A stretch of 64,000 bases of DNA from Gnetum montanum (taxonomy: Eukaryota; Streptophyta; Gnetopsida; Gnetales; Gnetaceae), in NCBI GenBank assembly GCA_015680685.1, contig MNCI01002937.1:44858-108857 (forward strand). The letters are read 5' to 3'. The notes under the pieces were generated by a model. That model saw only the letters and a list, made by a program, of their open reading frames with translations, did no database searches and was not told the origin of the DNA. The position numbers and the translations under genes were made by a program. Positions 11,229 to 22,135 of this stretch are shown piece by piece (positions within the stretch are counted from its first letter, which is position 1; every line of letters starts with the position of its first letter).

Positions 11229-11237
11229 GTGGGGGTA
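11229..11237 (+). other. polypurine tract of B1
   Basis: GTGGGGGTA directly precedes the right LTR, after AACTCGAGGATGAG. It is the expected plus-strand primer. Confidence 0.7.
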
Positions 11238-12126
11238 TGATGAAGTGTCATTAGTCGATGTGTCGACTAGATTGTGTATATGTGGCCGCGTCGACGCTGC
11301 CCCGTTGATGTAGCCTTCCATGCTTCGACGTGGCCCTGTTTATTCAGAGCCTGTTTTGACCTATAAATAAGGAGGCCTTCCGCCTCATTTAAGTACCTTT
11401 TTGTCAGTTGTAGTGAAGCTCTTGCAGTTTGTTCCCGCAAGAGATAGAATATTTTCCAAGTGCCCGTAGTAGGTGTAAAAAAAGTGACCAGCTCTTTATT
11501 CGAGCGTTGATATATCTGAGCCCATTGGCGTGACTGTAATAAAGATGAACTCTTCAAGCATTCCTTGCAGCATTTGGACTTAGTCATTTAATGCATTCAA
11601 TAGTTTAATATGTTTATGCTTTGATAATTACTTAAGTTTTTGTTATTGTTACTTTAATCGATATCACTCCTTTATAGTTCGTAAAGGCCATAAGTATGAC
11701 CATCTCGAACATAAACCCAACACTTGGTAACCAAGTGATTCTTAACGTCTAGTAACCCAGTAGTGTTTAGGGGATGCTCAGAACATGCCTGGAAGATGGG
11801 ATCAGATACTTATTCTAGGAATAGTTAGAATAAAAATGAGGATAATCATAGATTAGATAATAGTTCATTCCTTACTTTCCATACTTTAATTAGATGCCAA
11901 AAGATAGAGCAAAAAGCTATAAAAATCATTAGCCTAAATCTCACTTAACCATCGTAAATAGAACATCACAAGTGAGATTAGGAAGACAACGACCATTCTA
12001 ACCCAAGGTTTTGCTAGTTAGGGTCAGGTGTATGTTAAGTGCTTACAGTCTACGGAATTCGACTGAGTCGCGTGTGAACGTCCGTGATTTGTATGGTTGG
12101 GCATAGGGGTACCTAGCCGCTCATTA
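11238..12126 (+). repeat. 3' LTR of B1
   Basis: The LTR is 889 bp, begins TGATGAAGTGTCATT and ends GCTCATTA, directly before the GTATG duplication. It aligns with 1813-2767 but has lost part of the palindromic U3. A TATA box (CTATAAATAAGG) lies at about 11361. Note that it ends TA where the 5' LTR ends CA. Confidence 0.9.
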
Positions 12127-12131
12127 GTATG
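12127..12131 (+). repeat. target site duplication of B1, right copy
   Basis: GTATG is identical to 1808-1812. Confidence 0.85.
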
Positions 12132-14036
12132 GAAACTCGGGAACAATCTCAACTAATAAGGGTAACATGGTGTTTTAACAAATAGAAACCATTAACAATA
12201 CTAATAATTTTAAAAGAGAAAAGTTTTAAAATTAACCTTAGTGTTTGAAAAATAATAGTAACAGATTCTGAAACTATGAAGAAAATAACTAGAATTCAAA
12301 CAAAACAACATTGAAATGGAATGACAAACATTCTATAACTAAACATATAAAAAACTAGGAACTTAAGGAATGAATGACATAAACAATACAAACAAAGGGT
12401 TTTGTAATTAAAGTGTTTCTCTTAAATACAAATGACTACAATAGGGATTGAAGCTCTCAGCCATTGAAGCAGCAAAATAAAAAGAAAAAAAGGTTGCAAC
12501 AAAGACTTAGCTCAATATAGAGCCCCAGATCTTATCTACAAATTGGATGACCTCTTGTGCAAGCTTATTTACCCATGCCTCTGGGAGGTGCACATCTTCT
12601 AGCAAGCCTACGCCCTCCCTACTTTGATCCACTCACAACCCTTGATAGAACTATTTCCAATAGCACCTCAAGAACTAGTCCAATAATGAATCTAGAGGAA
12701 AGATTCCTAGAACCTCCTCACCATTGCCTAGCTGAAAGGAACCCCCATGTTCAAATTGTGAGGAAGGATTAATAAGTTCTGATTTTTCCCTCCCTTTCCT
12801 CTACTACTGCCTCATCTTTTGCCTATTCCCCTCCCATTGAAACTTGCACACAAAACCCATGAAAGTGAAAGCCAAACCATCATGAAGGAAAATAAAGAAA
12901 TTGAAAGGTTTTTTTTGGAATAAAATTAATATAAAACTAGATCCAACAACCACGGAAGAAAAGGTTCATACTGCTAGAAACAAGATTGATAGTAACTATT
13001 AATGCCTAATATAATAGAATAGATACCAATAGGTATGATATAGCATCAAACTAATAATCCTAACACCCATGTGCTAAAACGTTCTAAATCAACAACAGTT
13101 ACCACTCCTAGTATCCTGCTTTAGTAGATTCAAGCCATTAATATAAAACCCTAATTTATTAACACTATGCCTTATGATATTAAGGAGAAAACCATTTTTA
13201 AACTAACATTATGGTTATTCACACTACAAACATAATAACCAGAAATCATTGTGGTCATAACAAGGAACTTAGAAACTTGCATTAAATGGAGGTGTTATTC
13301 TTTGTCATTGTTCTTGCTAATTTTTTGTTGTAGGTAGAGCCAAAGGCACAGCAAGCTTGAACAAGGTTAGCAACTGACAAGATTGTAGCCATGATCAATG
13401 CCAAGATCATAGAACTCTCTCCTCCATCCTCAAATGCAACTTTTTTTGTAATTCTAGATGAGCACCTCTTTGAGCAAATGTTTGAGCACCATGTATAGAA
13501 ATAATGCCACTATGTTATTCCCAATCACTTGCACTAATATAATATTAAATTTAAAGAAAATTGCAAGAATTAAAAAGACATAGAGTTACCTTAAGGAAAA
13601 CCTTCAAGGTGAAAAAACCTAGTAGAAAATTGGCTCTTGGACCATTGGCAACAATATAGCTTCAAGATTAAAGCATAGAAAGAATCCATGAGAACAATGG
13701 AGAAGAATTATAGGGGAGGATTATATCTTAGGCATTGGCCATTGTTCTGTTTTTTGTTGTATCAAGGATGCTCCCTTAGAGCTTCTTATATTTTGCTTGG
13801 GTTACAAAATAAACCAAAAAATAAAAGAGATAAGGTAGTTTATTTTGTTGGGGATAGGTATGGGAACAAATATAAAATTGATAAGAATATAACAAGGAAA
13901 AAATATCTTGAGAAAATGAAGGCAAATTTTCCTTCATCCACCTTACAATTCTTCCTCTTGAAGGTAAAGCTACTTTGAAGAATGGTCTCGACCATCTTTA
14001 GAAAATTAAGTCGAAAGAAGACCAAATGTTGATTAG
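12132..14036. other. unassigned AT-rich DNA between B1 and A+
   Basis: I see no gene, RNA or known repeat in this stretch. It holds only short chance ORFs (for example 13688-13978, Lys-rich, no recognisable domain). It is the right-hand flank of the B1 insertion site. Confidence 0.5.
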
Positions 14037-14828
14037 TGATGGGATACGATATTGCATGGGCCGCGATATCACGTACGTGATATTGCGGTGCACCGCCAAG
14101 TCTATAAATAAGAGGTGGCTCTCCCTTTGTTTCTCATCTAGATCTAGACCCTTAACAAAACTCTAGCAGTTTTACCTCTCCAGAGATAGAATATTTTCCA
14201 TGTGCCCACAGTAGAAGCTCCAAAGTGAACGGACCTTTATTTGAGCAAATATTGTACCTGAATACATGTTTGTGCACGGCAATAAAGATGTACTTCTTGG
14301 ATAAACCTTGTAGTGCATGGAATAGGCTAAATAAGATTTTATTTATTGTTATTTACTGTTTACCATTTAATCGCTTTATTAGTCATTAAATCTCTCGCAA
14401 CCCTTCTCTCCGAATTAAGTGCCTCAGTATGACCGCTTTGAGCACGTGCATTATGCTTGGTGATCCCAACAACAATTAGCGTTTGGTAACCAAGGTTGCA
14501 TTGGTTCAGGGTGTGAACGGTAAGTGGGAACGAATGCTGATTCTAGGTTAATTAAGACTTAGTTAGTTAGTTAAAGTTAGTAAGTAGTCTCTTCATCCTT
14601 CACCTTATCAGCATAGGAGATAAAATCGAAAATACATAAAAATCATATACCTTAGACTTACTTAACCTTACATCGTGACAACTACAAGTAAGTCTGGGAA
14701 GACAATGAATAATTAACCTTAAGTGTTCCATGAGGCGTGTAGGCACTTAGTCTACGAAGTTCAACCGGATCATGCGTGCTACACTTGTATTCGTATGGTT
14801 GAGTGTAGGGGTACCTCGCCACTCATCA
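14037..14828 (+). repeat. 5' LTR of A+
   Basis: The LTR is 792 bp, from TGATGGGATACG to CACTCATCA. GATATC palindromes are at 14046-14088 (including GATATCACGTACGTGATAT, itself an inverted repeat) and a TATA box is at 14103-14110. It is shorter than the 978-bp A1 LTR because part of the middle is lost. Confidence 0.88.
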
Positions 14829-14829
14829 T

Positions 14830-14847
14830 TGGCGCTGTTGCCAAGGA
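14830..14847 (+). other. primer binding site of A+, tRNA-Asp type
   Basis: TGGCGCTGTTGCCAAGGA matches the tRNA-Asp primer site at 15 of 18 positions, one base after the LTR. Confidence 0.8.
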
Positions 14848-14971
14848 CTAAGTGTTTGTGCGCTAAGTAGAACATAGGTAATCACTCACATCATTGAGAG
14901 CTTAAACGAACCTTAGGATTAATTAAACAAAAGAATTATATAACGGTTAAGTAGCACAACAAATAATAAAC

Positions 14972-17560
14972 ATGTCTTCTTCTTCGAACAAAATCAACTC
15001 ACCACCTAGGGCTCATACAAGAAACAGTCGGCAGTCTAAAACATAACCAAAATCAGCTAGTTCCTCAATAATATAGGGTGGTATATACTCATCCTGATGA
15101 GTATATACCTAATTTTACTTTTATCCTCCATCAGGATGAACAGATGCATTGGAGAGACTTGCAAGGTAACATAGTGTTACCTCTGGATCGTGCAGTCCCC
15201 AACATGCTCCTCCGTGCTCTGGCATTGATAAGCATGACAGAATTATATGCTAAATACATTGTAGTAGATTTTAACACGAGGGATTACCATCCCACAACCG
15301 CACAACATATAAGGGACTCAAGGTAGGAGAGCCACCATACACTGTTGAAGGGCAAAGAGGTCCCACATGTCCTAAGTGAAATTGGAGATGGTGTACCACT
15401 TATAACAAGTTCTCTATCAAAAGATGTTCCTCCTCCTAATGAAAGTGAAGAGGTGGGGTATCATAACCTATGCTCCACAATATAGAACCTTGGTTTTGAT
15501 CCTCGTGAATGCCAACTATTCACTGAGGGAACAACAACACATGACAAGGACAGACACTCATATCATCATCACGATTGGGGCCGAGGCCATAGAAGAGAAG
15601 GTAGGAAACATCATCATGGCGATGGTTCTCCCTCTTCTTCCCCTTCATCTCATCATTCACCCTCTCCTTCCACATTAGGGCGTAGCCACCAAGAGCATAA
15701 CAGTGAGGATAGAGGTAGACAAAATGAGAGACCTCGACGAGAAAGTCAAGAGAGAGAACAAGGGCATGAAAGAAGGAAAAGTAGGGAACAACGTAAACAT
15801 CATAGATGTCATGAAAGAGACAATCATGAAGAGCCCCTACTTCTCACCCAGAGTATGCTAGATATAATGGAGGCTGTAAGAATACCAATAAGGCATCAAA
15901 AATATAGTCGGATCAAGCGCTTAGACATGAACAATATCACACGCTTCAAAGGGGGATACAACACGGATCCACAAAATCATTTACAAGCATTCCATGATGC
16001 CTATGCCTTGTAGAACATAGAGAATGAGTGGCAGAAATTGAAGTTGTTTTCCAGGACACTCATCAAGGAAGCAGAGAGTTGGTACCGGTCCTTAGAGCCG
16101 AAAACCATAAGGAGGTGGAGTACGATGTTAGAACTCTTTAACGATAAATATCAAATGTACTCCAGAGTCTCTAATTTACGTAAGCAGATCCAAGGATAGA
16201 AGTAAGGTACTCACGAACCCTTGGGTGCTGCCATGGACTGCTACTATGCATTGTTACATCATTTCATAGGCCATGGTTATGCACAGCGGGATCAACTCCG
16301 CCACATCGTAGATGGGCTAAGGTATGAAACTAGGAGAACCCTTAGGACTTATGCCCAAGGGAGATTATCAAAACTTAGATCCCATGAAGTTCATCGAGTG
16401 CTAGAGCAAGTAGCCAAAGAAGAAGGAGAGCTACAAAAAAGAGAAAGCATGGAAGAATATAACCGTGATCCCTCCCTTCGAAAGAAGGGAGTGAGATTTT
16501 GTGATGAAGAGGATGAGTCACCACTCGAAGAGTTGGTGAACTGAAAAACCTTGTCACTCCAAAAGCTAACAACAGAAGTATTGGCCAAGGTAGATGAAGT
16601 ATGGAGCTCCTTAGACAGTAAAATTGAAACTGTCCTAAAGATTGTAGAGGAGTCTAAGGTGGAACGAAGTAGTGACAAGGACAAGAAAAAGCAGAGAGAT
16701 TCAGGCCTTGCATGTGACAAGGGTAAGGAAAAAATAACTATCTCCAATGAGGTTGTGGATTCAAACACAGACAATGATGGTGGATGTGAGATTTGCCAAT
16801 ATGACCATCCTAAGGGATGTTGTCCAATCATCTCACATCTACAAGAGTCTGGGGTGTATGCACTGAACCCGAGACTCAATAGACGGTAGACACCCTTAAG
16901 GTTACCTTATCCCCAAGGTAACCCAATACAGTTCCACCAATAGTTGACGTACTATCCAAGTGGAACTCCACAAAAATCCATCGGACAACATCAGCAGTGG
17001 CAATACCCACAGTCATGGGGGATGTCACCACCTAAACATTAATACCCTTACTGGCAACCCGATCCTTATGGCTACTACGTGCAGCAGCTGATTTCTCCAA
17101 GTGACTCCATGGATCACACAACTCCCCAACATGACTACCAAGTTTGGGAGTACTTTAGAAGGACTCCTTCTCCTCCGAGAGACGCTCCACATCCATACCA
17201 TCCTCCTAATCCATCTACCTCTCTTCCACCATTAGTTCCCATACCACCTGCTCCAACAATGCAAGGGGAACTCCCCACTCAATTGTAGCAATGTAATACT
17301 ACTAAAGCTGTAAACATTCAACCCATTGTTGGTTCTAACAACCATAAAAAGAGAAGACCTTTCTTCAGAACCAAAAGCCCAGACAAGCTCTCACAACCAC
17401 AAGCAATTGAGTCTATGATCACTCCTCCGACACATAAGGCTTCGGAGCTCCCTTCAAACCAATACCAGATCTCAACACATATGGTTATGTTAACGCATAC
17501 CATAACCAAGTGGATCAAGGTAGGCCACCTTCCCAGGAAACTATCTGACCCTGGAAGTCC
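14972..17560 (+). pseudogene. gag of A+, decayed
   Basis: The start MSSSSNKINSPPRAHTRNSR at 14972 matches the start of the minus-strand copy at 33246. One base shift occurs before the conserved block VYTHPDEYIPNFTFILHQDE (about 15080). The gag core includes LQAFHDAYAL, ESWYRSLEP, RRWSTMLELFNDKYQMYS and GYAQRDQLRHIVDGLRYETRRTL. The Cys-His knuckle CEICQYDHPKGCC (about 16790) is followed by SHLQESGVYALNP. The Pro-rich tail runs to about 17560. Stops and small shifts are spread throughout. The start is chosen by comparison with sister copies. Confidence 0.8.
15080..15109 (+). other. perfect 14-bp inverted repeat at the gag start (RNA hairpin candidate)
   Basis: GGTATATACTCATC and its exact reverse complement are separated by two bases. 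It lies about 110 bases after the gag ATG and encodes part of the conserved VYTHPDEY block. Sister copies keep the pairing: about 33101-33130, and about 63631-63660 with wobble pairs. Confidence 0.5.
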
Positions 17561-17568
17561 CTTAATCT

Positions 17569-18034
17569 AACTCTAAAACATTTGGAATGAACCACATAAG
17601 GCTCTTCTTGACTCAGGTTTTGGAGTCAACTTAATCTCACGAGAAATGTATCAAGCCTAGAACCTGCCCCAACTCAAGAAGAGAAACATTTAACTAGAGC
17701 TGGCTGACCAGTCCATCACCATTCCCTTGGGATTGGTGGAGGACATCGTTACCACTATGTGTGGTTAGTCATACCCAGCTGATTTCCTGGTGATAGAAGT
17801 TAACAATAACGAAGGAGACTTCCCAATTATAATGGGAAGGGCATGGCTAAGCATAATAGATGCATGCCTAGGGATCCGTGATCTTTCCTTGGAAATATCT
17901 AAGGTAAACATTTATGGAAAGATTGAGAAGAAGAAAGTTCCATGCATCACATACAATGATTCATCGGGTGATGACATGGAGGAATGCCTAGCATCTCCTT
18001 CATGCAATAGGTGTGCCCAAGAAACTCTAAGATA
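17569..18034 (+). pseudogene. retropepsin-like protease of A+, decayed
   Basis: The active-site stretch reads LLDSGFGVNLIS (D-S-G kept). QSITIPLGLVEDIVTT and NEGDFPIIMGRAWLS (the I-M-G-R block) follow. The downstream Cys-containing tail (CNRCAQET) ends near 18034, and related sequence continues to about 18200. Stops include TAG for Trp or Gln codons. Its role would be polyprotein processing. Confidence 0.75.
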
Positions 18035-18877
18035 AAGATGTTTGTATGTAGCAACCACACAACAAGTAGACACCCCGTGGTTGATAGCTAGTCGAAAGAG
18101 AAACCGACCAACATGCATGGAACGAACTGGGAAAAAAACTCATGCCAACAATGAAGGCATAGATACCTTGGAATATGAGCGTCACCAACTTCCATCCCTT
18201 AATATAAGAACATCAATTTGAAAAAGTTGGGCACTTCTAGGAAATTCAAATAGGTTCTCATTATTTCAGATCTCTCCCTTTCTATACTGACCTAAATCGT
18301 TGATGTAAGGCTGGAAGGGAAATAGACATCGAGAGATTGTCAGGCAACCACAGTTGACCCTACCTTCGCTTGAGTGCAAGCTGAAAAAGGGAACGAAGGT
18401 AGAGTGCCTTGTATGGTCTACATGAAAATCAACCAAGGACTTCCTCGAGCATAAGCTATGGCTAGCACTGGGGTTATTGTAAATGGGATAAACAGGATGT
18501 AAATGGAATGCAAACAGGGACACGAAATGTAAATAGAGCGTACTGAATTATAAATAAAGCATAAATAGAGCTATATTGTAAACAAAGCGTAAACTGAAGT
18601 AAACAATGTAAATGGAAGTCAATAATGAAACTATATTGTATTGTTTTAAAAAAATGTGCACTGGTCAAAGTGTAGTTGCACACGTATGGATGGCAAGTCA
18701 AATGTCTAGCCTTGGGATGATATGACGCGATGATGTAATGATGTGATGTGATGAATGTGAGAAATTCTTAGATGCCAAAAATCAGGTGTGCTGAGCACCC
18801 AAGGAATTCAAGTTCTGTCCTCTCTCAGAATTTGCAATCTCTCCAATTTTTTGCCTCCTCGTTTATGTGAATTGATA

Positions 18878-18890
18878 GGGTATTTATAGG
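18878..18890 (-). promoter_or_regulatory. TATA box of family C LTR
   Basis: Read on the minus strand this is CCTATAAATACCC, about 600 bases from the inner end of the LTR. It fits a transcript that starts near 18850 and runs through R-U5. Confidence 0.45.
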
Positions 18891-18972
18891 GTTGGGCCAG
18901 GCTCGGGCACGAAATTCAAGAATGGAATCAATGGTTGGGAGATGTGAGGAAATAAGATCTAGTGACATGTGT

Positions 18973-19236
18973 CCAATGGATAGTTGTGCTCGGGTTGGAT
19001 GCATGTTGGCGAGAGTTGGATGTGTGTTGGATAGTTGTGCACGAGTTGGATTTGTGTTGAATAGTTGTGCACAAGTTGGATGTGTGTTGGATAATTGCAT
19101 TCTTTGACCAAGTTCACTGTATCTATGTTGGATAGTTGTGCACGAGTTCGATGTGTGTTGGATAGTTGCATTCTTTAACTGGGTTCAATGAATCTGTGTT
19201 GGATAGTTGTGCATGAGTTGGATGTGTGTTGGCAAA
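18973..19236 (-). repeat. minisatellite in family C U3
   Basis: About eight diverged units of the type GTTGGATGTGTGTTGGATAG TTGTGCACGA (plus strand) are arranged partly in a higher-order unit that includes TTGCATTCTTTGACC. They lie just upstream of the LTR TATA box. Short Cys-rich open frames in this stretch are artefacts of the repeat. Confidence 0.65.
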
Positions 19237-19504
19237 CTACATTCTTGACCAGGTACATTGCATTTTACAATTTATGGGTTATTCAAGCCCATGAAAGTAC
19301 ATTTAATTTAGACCATGAGGGCTTGACATGCCCACAAATGGGGATTTATAATGAAATGTACAACAAGAGAAATTTGACTACCCAGCGTGACCTGCAGTGT
19401 GACCTGTAATGTGACCTCCAAAACTTGCAATTTTGAGCTAAAATCTGGAATTTCTGAAGGTTGGGACCCATAGTTATCAATAGTGGACCGTGAGGATGAC
19501 TTAC

Positions 19505-19860
19505 ACCCTTGAAATCAAGTCATTTTGGCTTAGTTTTGAGGCTCTAAAAGTTGGTGACGTTGATCCTTACGCTGTGCAATGTCTGAAAAAGTAACCTGAG
19601 TGTCACCAAGTCAAAATGGCACATTTGAGGCCCAAATCTTGATTTTCTGGAGGCTGAGAGCTGCTGGGGACCTTGGTGAAGGTCATGGGGGTCCTTGTGC
19701 TCGATTTTGGCATGTTTTGACTCAATTTCAAGGCTCCAAAAGTTGGTGACGCTGATCCTTATGCTGTGCAGCGTTTCAAAAAGTAACCAAAGTGTACTTA
19801 GTCAAAACCAAACATTTTGAACCTGAAACTTTTGATTTTGGATGCTAGAAGTTGGTGCAG
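19505..19860 (-). repeat. diverged tandem duplication in family C LTR region
   Basis: Bases 19505-19650 and 19728-19860 share CAAAAGTTGGTGACGYTGATCC, GCTGTGCARYGT and AAAAAGTAACC in the same order. The copies are about 220 bases apart. No coding potential is supported. Confidence 0.5.
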
Positions 19861-21213
19861 TCGCTTGTGGGCCTTGGGGGAACCTTTCCTGTTGAATCAT
19901 GGGCCATTGGGGGCTATTTCGGAGGTCTCCAAGTTTGGTCACACTATACTCATGTTGGGCAGCAACATGAATTAGCTTGATTCTTGTCTAAAAGTTCTAG
20001 GTAAAAATTAGTGGTGTTTCATTGGTCCCTCTTTGTTGACTTTTGGAGGAATCTACTCGAGAGGCATCGACAAAGAAATGCAAAACACCATGAGCAACAA
20101 AGCATCAAACATTAACCGTCGACCCTTGCCTGGGTGTCATCGCACCATTCTCAAAAGTACATGGGATTGATGGAATGTGGTTCAAGATTCAAGAGAATCG
20201 GTTGTAACCAAGGAAGCTAGAAGGTTAAGGGCTATGATTGCTACTGGGATTTGTGGGAGAGGAATGCTCTATTGTGCACAAGTCATGTCATTGGTCCTTG
20301 TCAACAACCGGGTTTTCAGGAGACTCGAAACCAAGACATAGGAGGTGCGTTCTTTGGAGAAATGGGACTCTTATAGAGTATTTGCGGGGCCCGTTGTAAA
20401 TAGCCAAAGCCACGTGGTGATGTGCAACATGGTCTCTTTGAGACATAAGTGTAACTATTTTTCAAGACAATTACCTTCTTGCCTGGGGCTTGTATGAGAA
20501 TGGCCAATAGTCTTTTGTTTATGATGTCAGCAAGGTCATGAAGACCTTTTCTTTGCATTTTGCACTTTGACCTTTTGTGCTTTTTCTTTTCTTATTTTTT
20601 TCTTTTCTCTTTATTTTGTCTTTTCCTTTTTCTTCATTTTTTTCTTTTCTCGGTCTTTTTGAAAGAGCTTGCTTTTGTGCCTTGCTCATGTTTGAGCACT
20701 TGCATTTTGCATCATGTACTGTGTATCATGTTTTCAATCGCAACTGCTTAGAGAGTTACAGTGTGCAACAATATATCAAGAGTTTTGAGGTGAGTAGAAT
20801 GTATCAGGGGGGTGTAACTGAATAGGCTAAGGGGAGCATGATGGGAAAATAGGGGATGCATCTAGAGTTGGGAATGTACTTATGAATAGATTGATTAAAC
20901 CAGTTATGTGCGTCAGGAAAAATGTGATACCTTGTTGTCATGATGAAGTGCATCTATGCACGAACGCCTCAGAAGTGTCATCCTACAAACACAACTACAA
21001 GAAGACAAGAAAACCACAAATGAAATAGTCAGCTAAACACTTTAAACAAGGAGATGGAGTCACCATCTGCAATTTTCAAAGCAGACAGGATCATGAACAA
21101 CATTAGCCTCATTAAGGCCCATGAGATGAATTATGTAACAAGTCTTTGTGAAACATGAACAGCTAATTGCAGTGACACATCTTTTCAAATTTTTCCTGGT
21201 CGTCGATGATGTC

Positions 21214-21610
21214 ACCAGTTTATAGTCTTAGTGGACTGTTGTGGGTTAGTTTCACATCATAACCCCTTGCATGGCGCCAGTTTAGCATCATGGCTGATGG
21301 TGCATTGCTAGTTTATAGTCATGGTAGACTGTGAAGAGGCAAACTAGTTTATAGTCTTAGTGGACTCTCGATGCTAGTTTCATGTCATGGCAGACGGATG
21401 TAGTAGTTTAGTGTCATACTAGACAGAACTCTATGGTATCAGTTTTAAGGCATGATACCAAGACTATTCTGTGGTATCAGTTTTAAGTCATGATCCAGGA
21501 CTACTCTGTGGTATCAGTTTTAAGTCATGATCTAGGACTTCTCTATGGTATCAGTTTTAAGTCATGATCTAGGACTGTTCTGTGCTAGTTTATAGTCATA
21601 GCAGACTAAT
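21214..21610 (-). repeat. tandem repeats in the family C 3' internal region
   Basis: Ten or so units built on (C/T)AGTTT(T)A(T)AGTC(T/A)T(A/G)..GGACTG are present. Four nearly identical units of about 48 bp, GGTATCAGTTTTAAGTCATG..., lie at 21431-21590. Units carry a small AGTC/GACT inverted repeat. The same motif is duplicated inside gag-pro at 23126-23175. Confidence 0.65.
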
Positions 21611-22105
21611 GCTTACCTTGCTTGTGTAAAGTGTGATGCTGCATGCATGGTCATGCTACATGCCTGTAAGATCCTACAAAAAATCAACTAGGAAGAAAAC
21701 AACATCATGCGACACCTGCTGTACATAGAGTTAGAATGTATGAATGAAAGAAAAGCAATGCAAAAAGTGATAGTTTTAGGCCGTTCTGGGCCGTATGCTA
21801 GTTTAAGGCCTTTTCAGGCCATGTGTTTTTGTAGTTTTATGTTTTTATGTTTAATGTTTTTCAAATGGAATGTGAAATAAGTTGACAAATATGTAAACAA
21901 AGAAAAATGCATGATCTAAGCGAGGGAGAAAAATGTAAACGCATATTCTAGTGCAATGTAAACGAAAGTCAAAAAATGCATGTTAGAGGGGTAGGCAGAA
22001 GGTAGACAAGCATCAAGCACATTTTCAGCCAAGGGAGAATCTTGGTCATGTAGTTGCTTCCTAACTAGGCATGGATTAGGGAGCATGTAAGGTTTAAAGT
22101 CCTTT

Positions 22106-22133
22106 GGGGGGGGGGGGGGGGGGGGGGGGGGTN
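22106..22133. other. 26-G homopolymer followed by T and N (assembly join)
   Basis: A run of 26 G is followed by TN. It lies exactly where family C jumps from protease to 3' internal sequence. This is probably a collapsed or failed region, so the missing pol could partly be an assembly effect. Confidence 0.6.
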
Positions 22134-22135
22134 TG

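Larger units (their letters stand above)
1813..12126 (+). mobile_element. Athila-like Ty3/gypsy element, family B, copy B1 (decayed, pol deleted)
   Basis: This 10.3-kb element has two LTRs (1813-2767, 11238-12126), a perfect 5-bp target duplication (GTATG at 1808-1812 and 12127-12131), a primer binding site complementary to tRNA-Asp, gag, protease, a polypurine tract and a long 3' ORF. Reverse transcriptase, RNase H and integrase are absent between about 6110 and 6360, so this copy could not move unaided. The Athila-like lineage follows from the tRNA-Asp primer, gag and protease type, and an ORF in the envelope position. Every coding part carries stop codons. Confidence 0.9.
14037..18282 (+). 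mobile_element. Athila-like element, family A, plus-strand copy (A+), 3' truncated
   Basis: The copy has a 5' LTR (14037-14828), tRNA-Asp-type primer site, gag and protease. Its sequence then runs parallel to the reverse strand of 29930-30060 up to CAGATCTCTCCCTT at about 18280. There it is cut by the start of the family C LTR. The missing part (pol end, 3' ORF, 3' LTR) does not reappear on the other side of family C, so the copy was truncated as well as interrupted. Confidence 0.85.
18283..20840 (-). repeat. 3' LTR of family C (upper boundary uncertain)
   Basis: The lower end is fixed by similarity with 25751-26086 (TGTACTAACC there, TATACTGACC here). The upper end is a guess because the 5' copy is truncated. 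A minus-strand TATA box sits at 18881-18888, so U3 lies above about 18890. U3 holds minisatellites at 18973-19236 and a diverged duplication at 19505-19860. A T/C-rich tract at 20577-20660 would be purine-rich on the coding strand and could lie near the polypurine tract. Confidence 0.5.

Noticed and set aside
13688-13978. Lys-rich 96-codon ORF
   Set aside because: No domain, no homologous copy in the window, and AT-rich context; it is best explained as chance.
18892-19107. Cys/Val/Gly-rich ORF on the plus strand and Thr/His/Pro-rich ORFs on the minus strand
   Set aside because: They lie in the U3 minisatellite of family C; the protein repeats mirror the DNA repeats.
20560-20825. Hydrophobic Phe/Leu/Ser ORFs that look like membrane peptides
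   Set aside because: They are translations of a T/C-rich tract in the family C LTR.
21214-21610. CRISPR-like regular repeats
   Set aside because: Units are adjacent, diverged and lack unique spacers of constant length, and the context is a plant retrotransposon.
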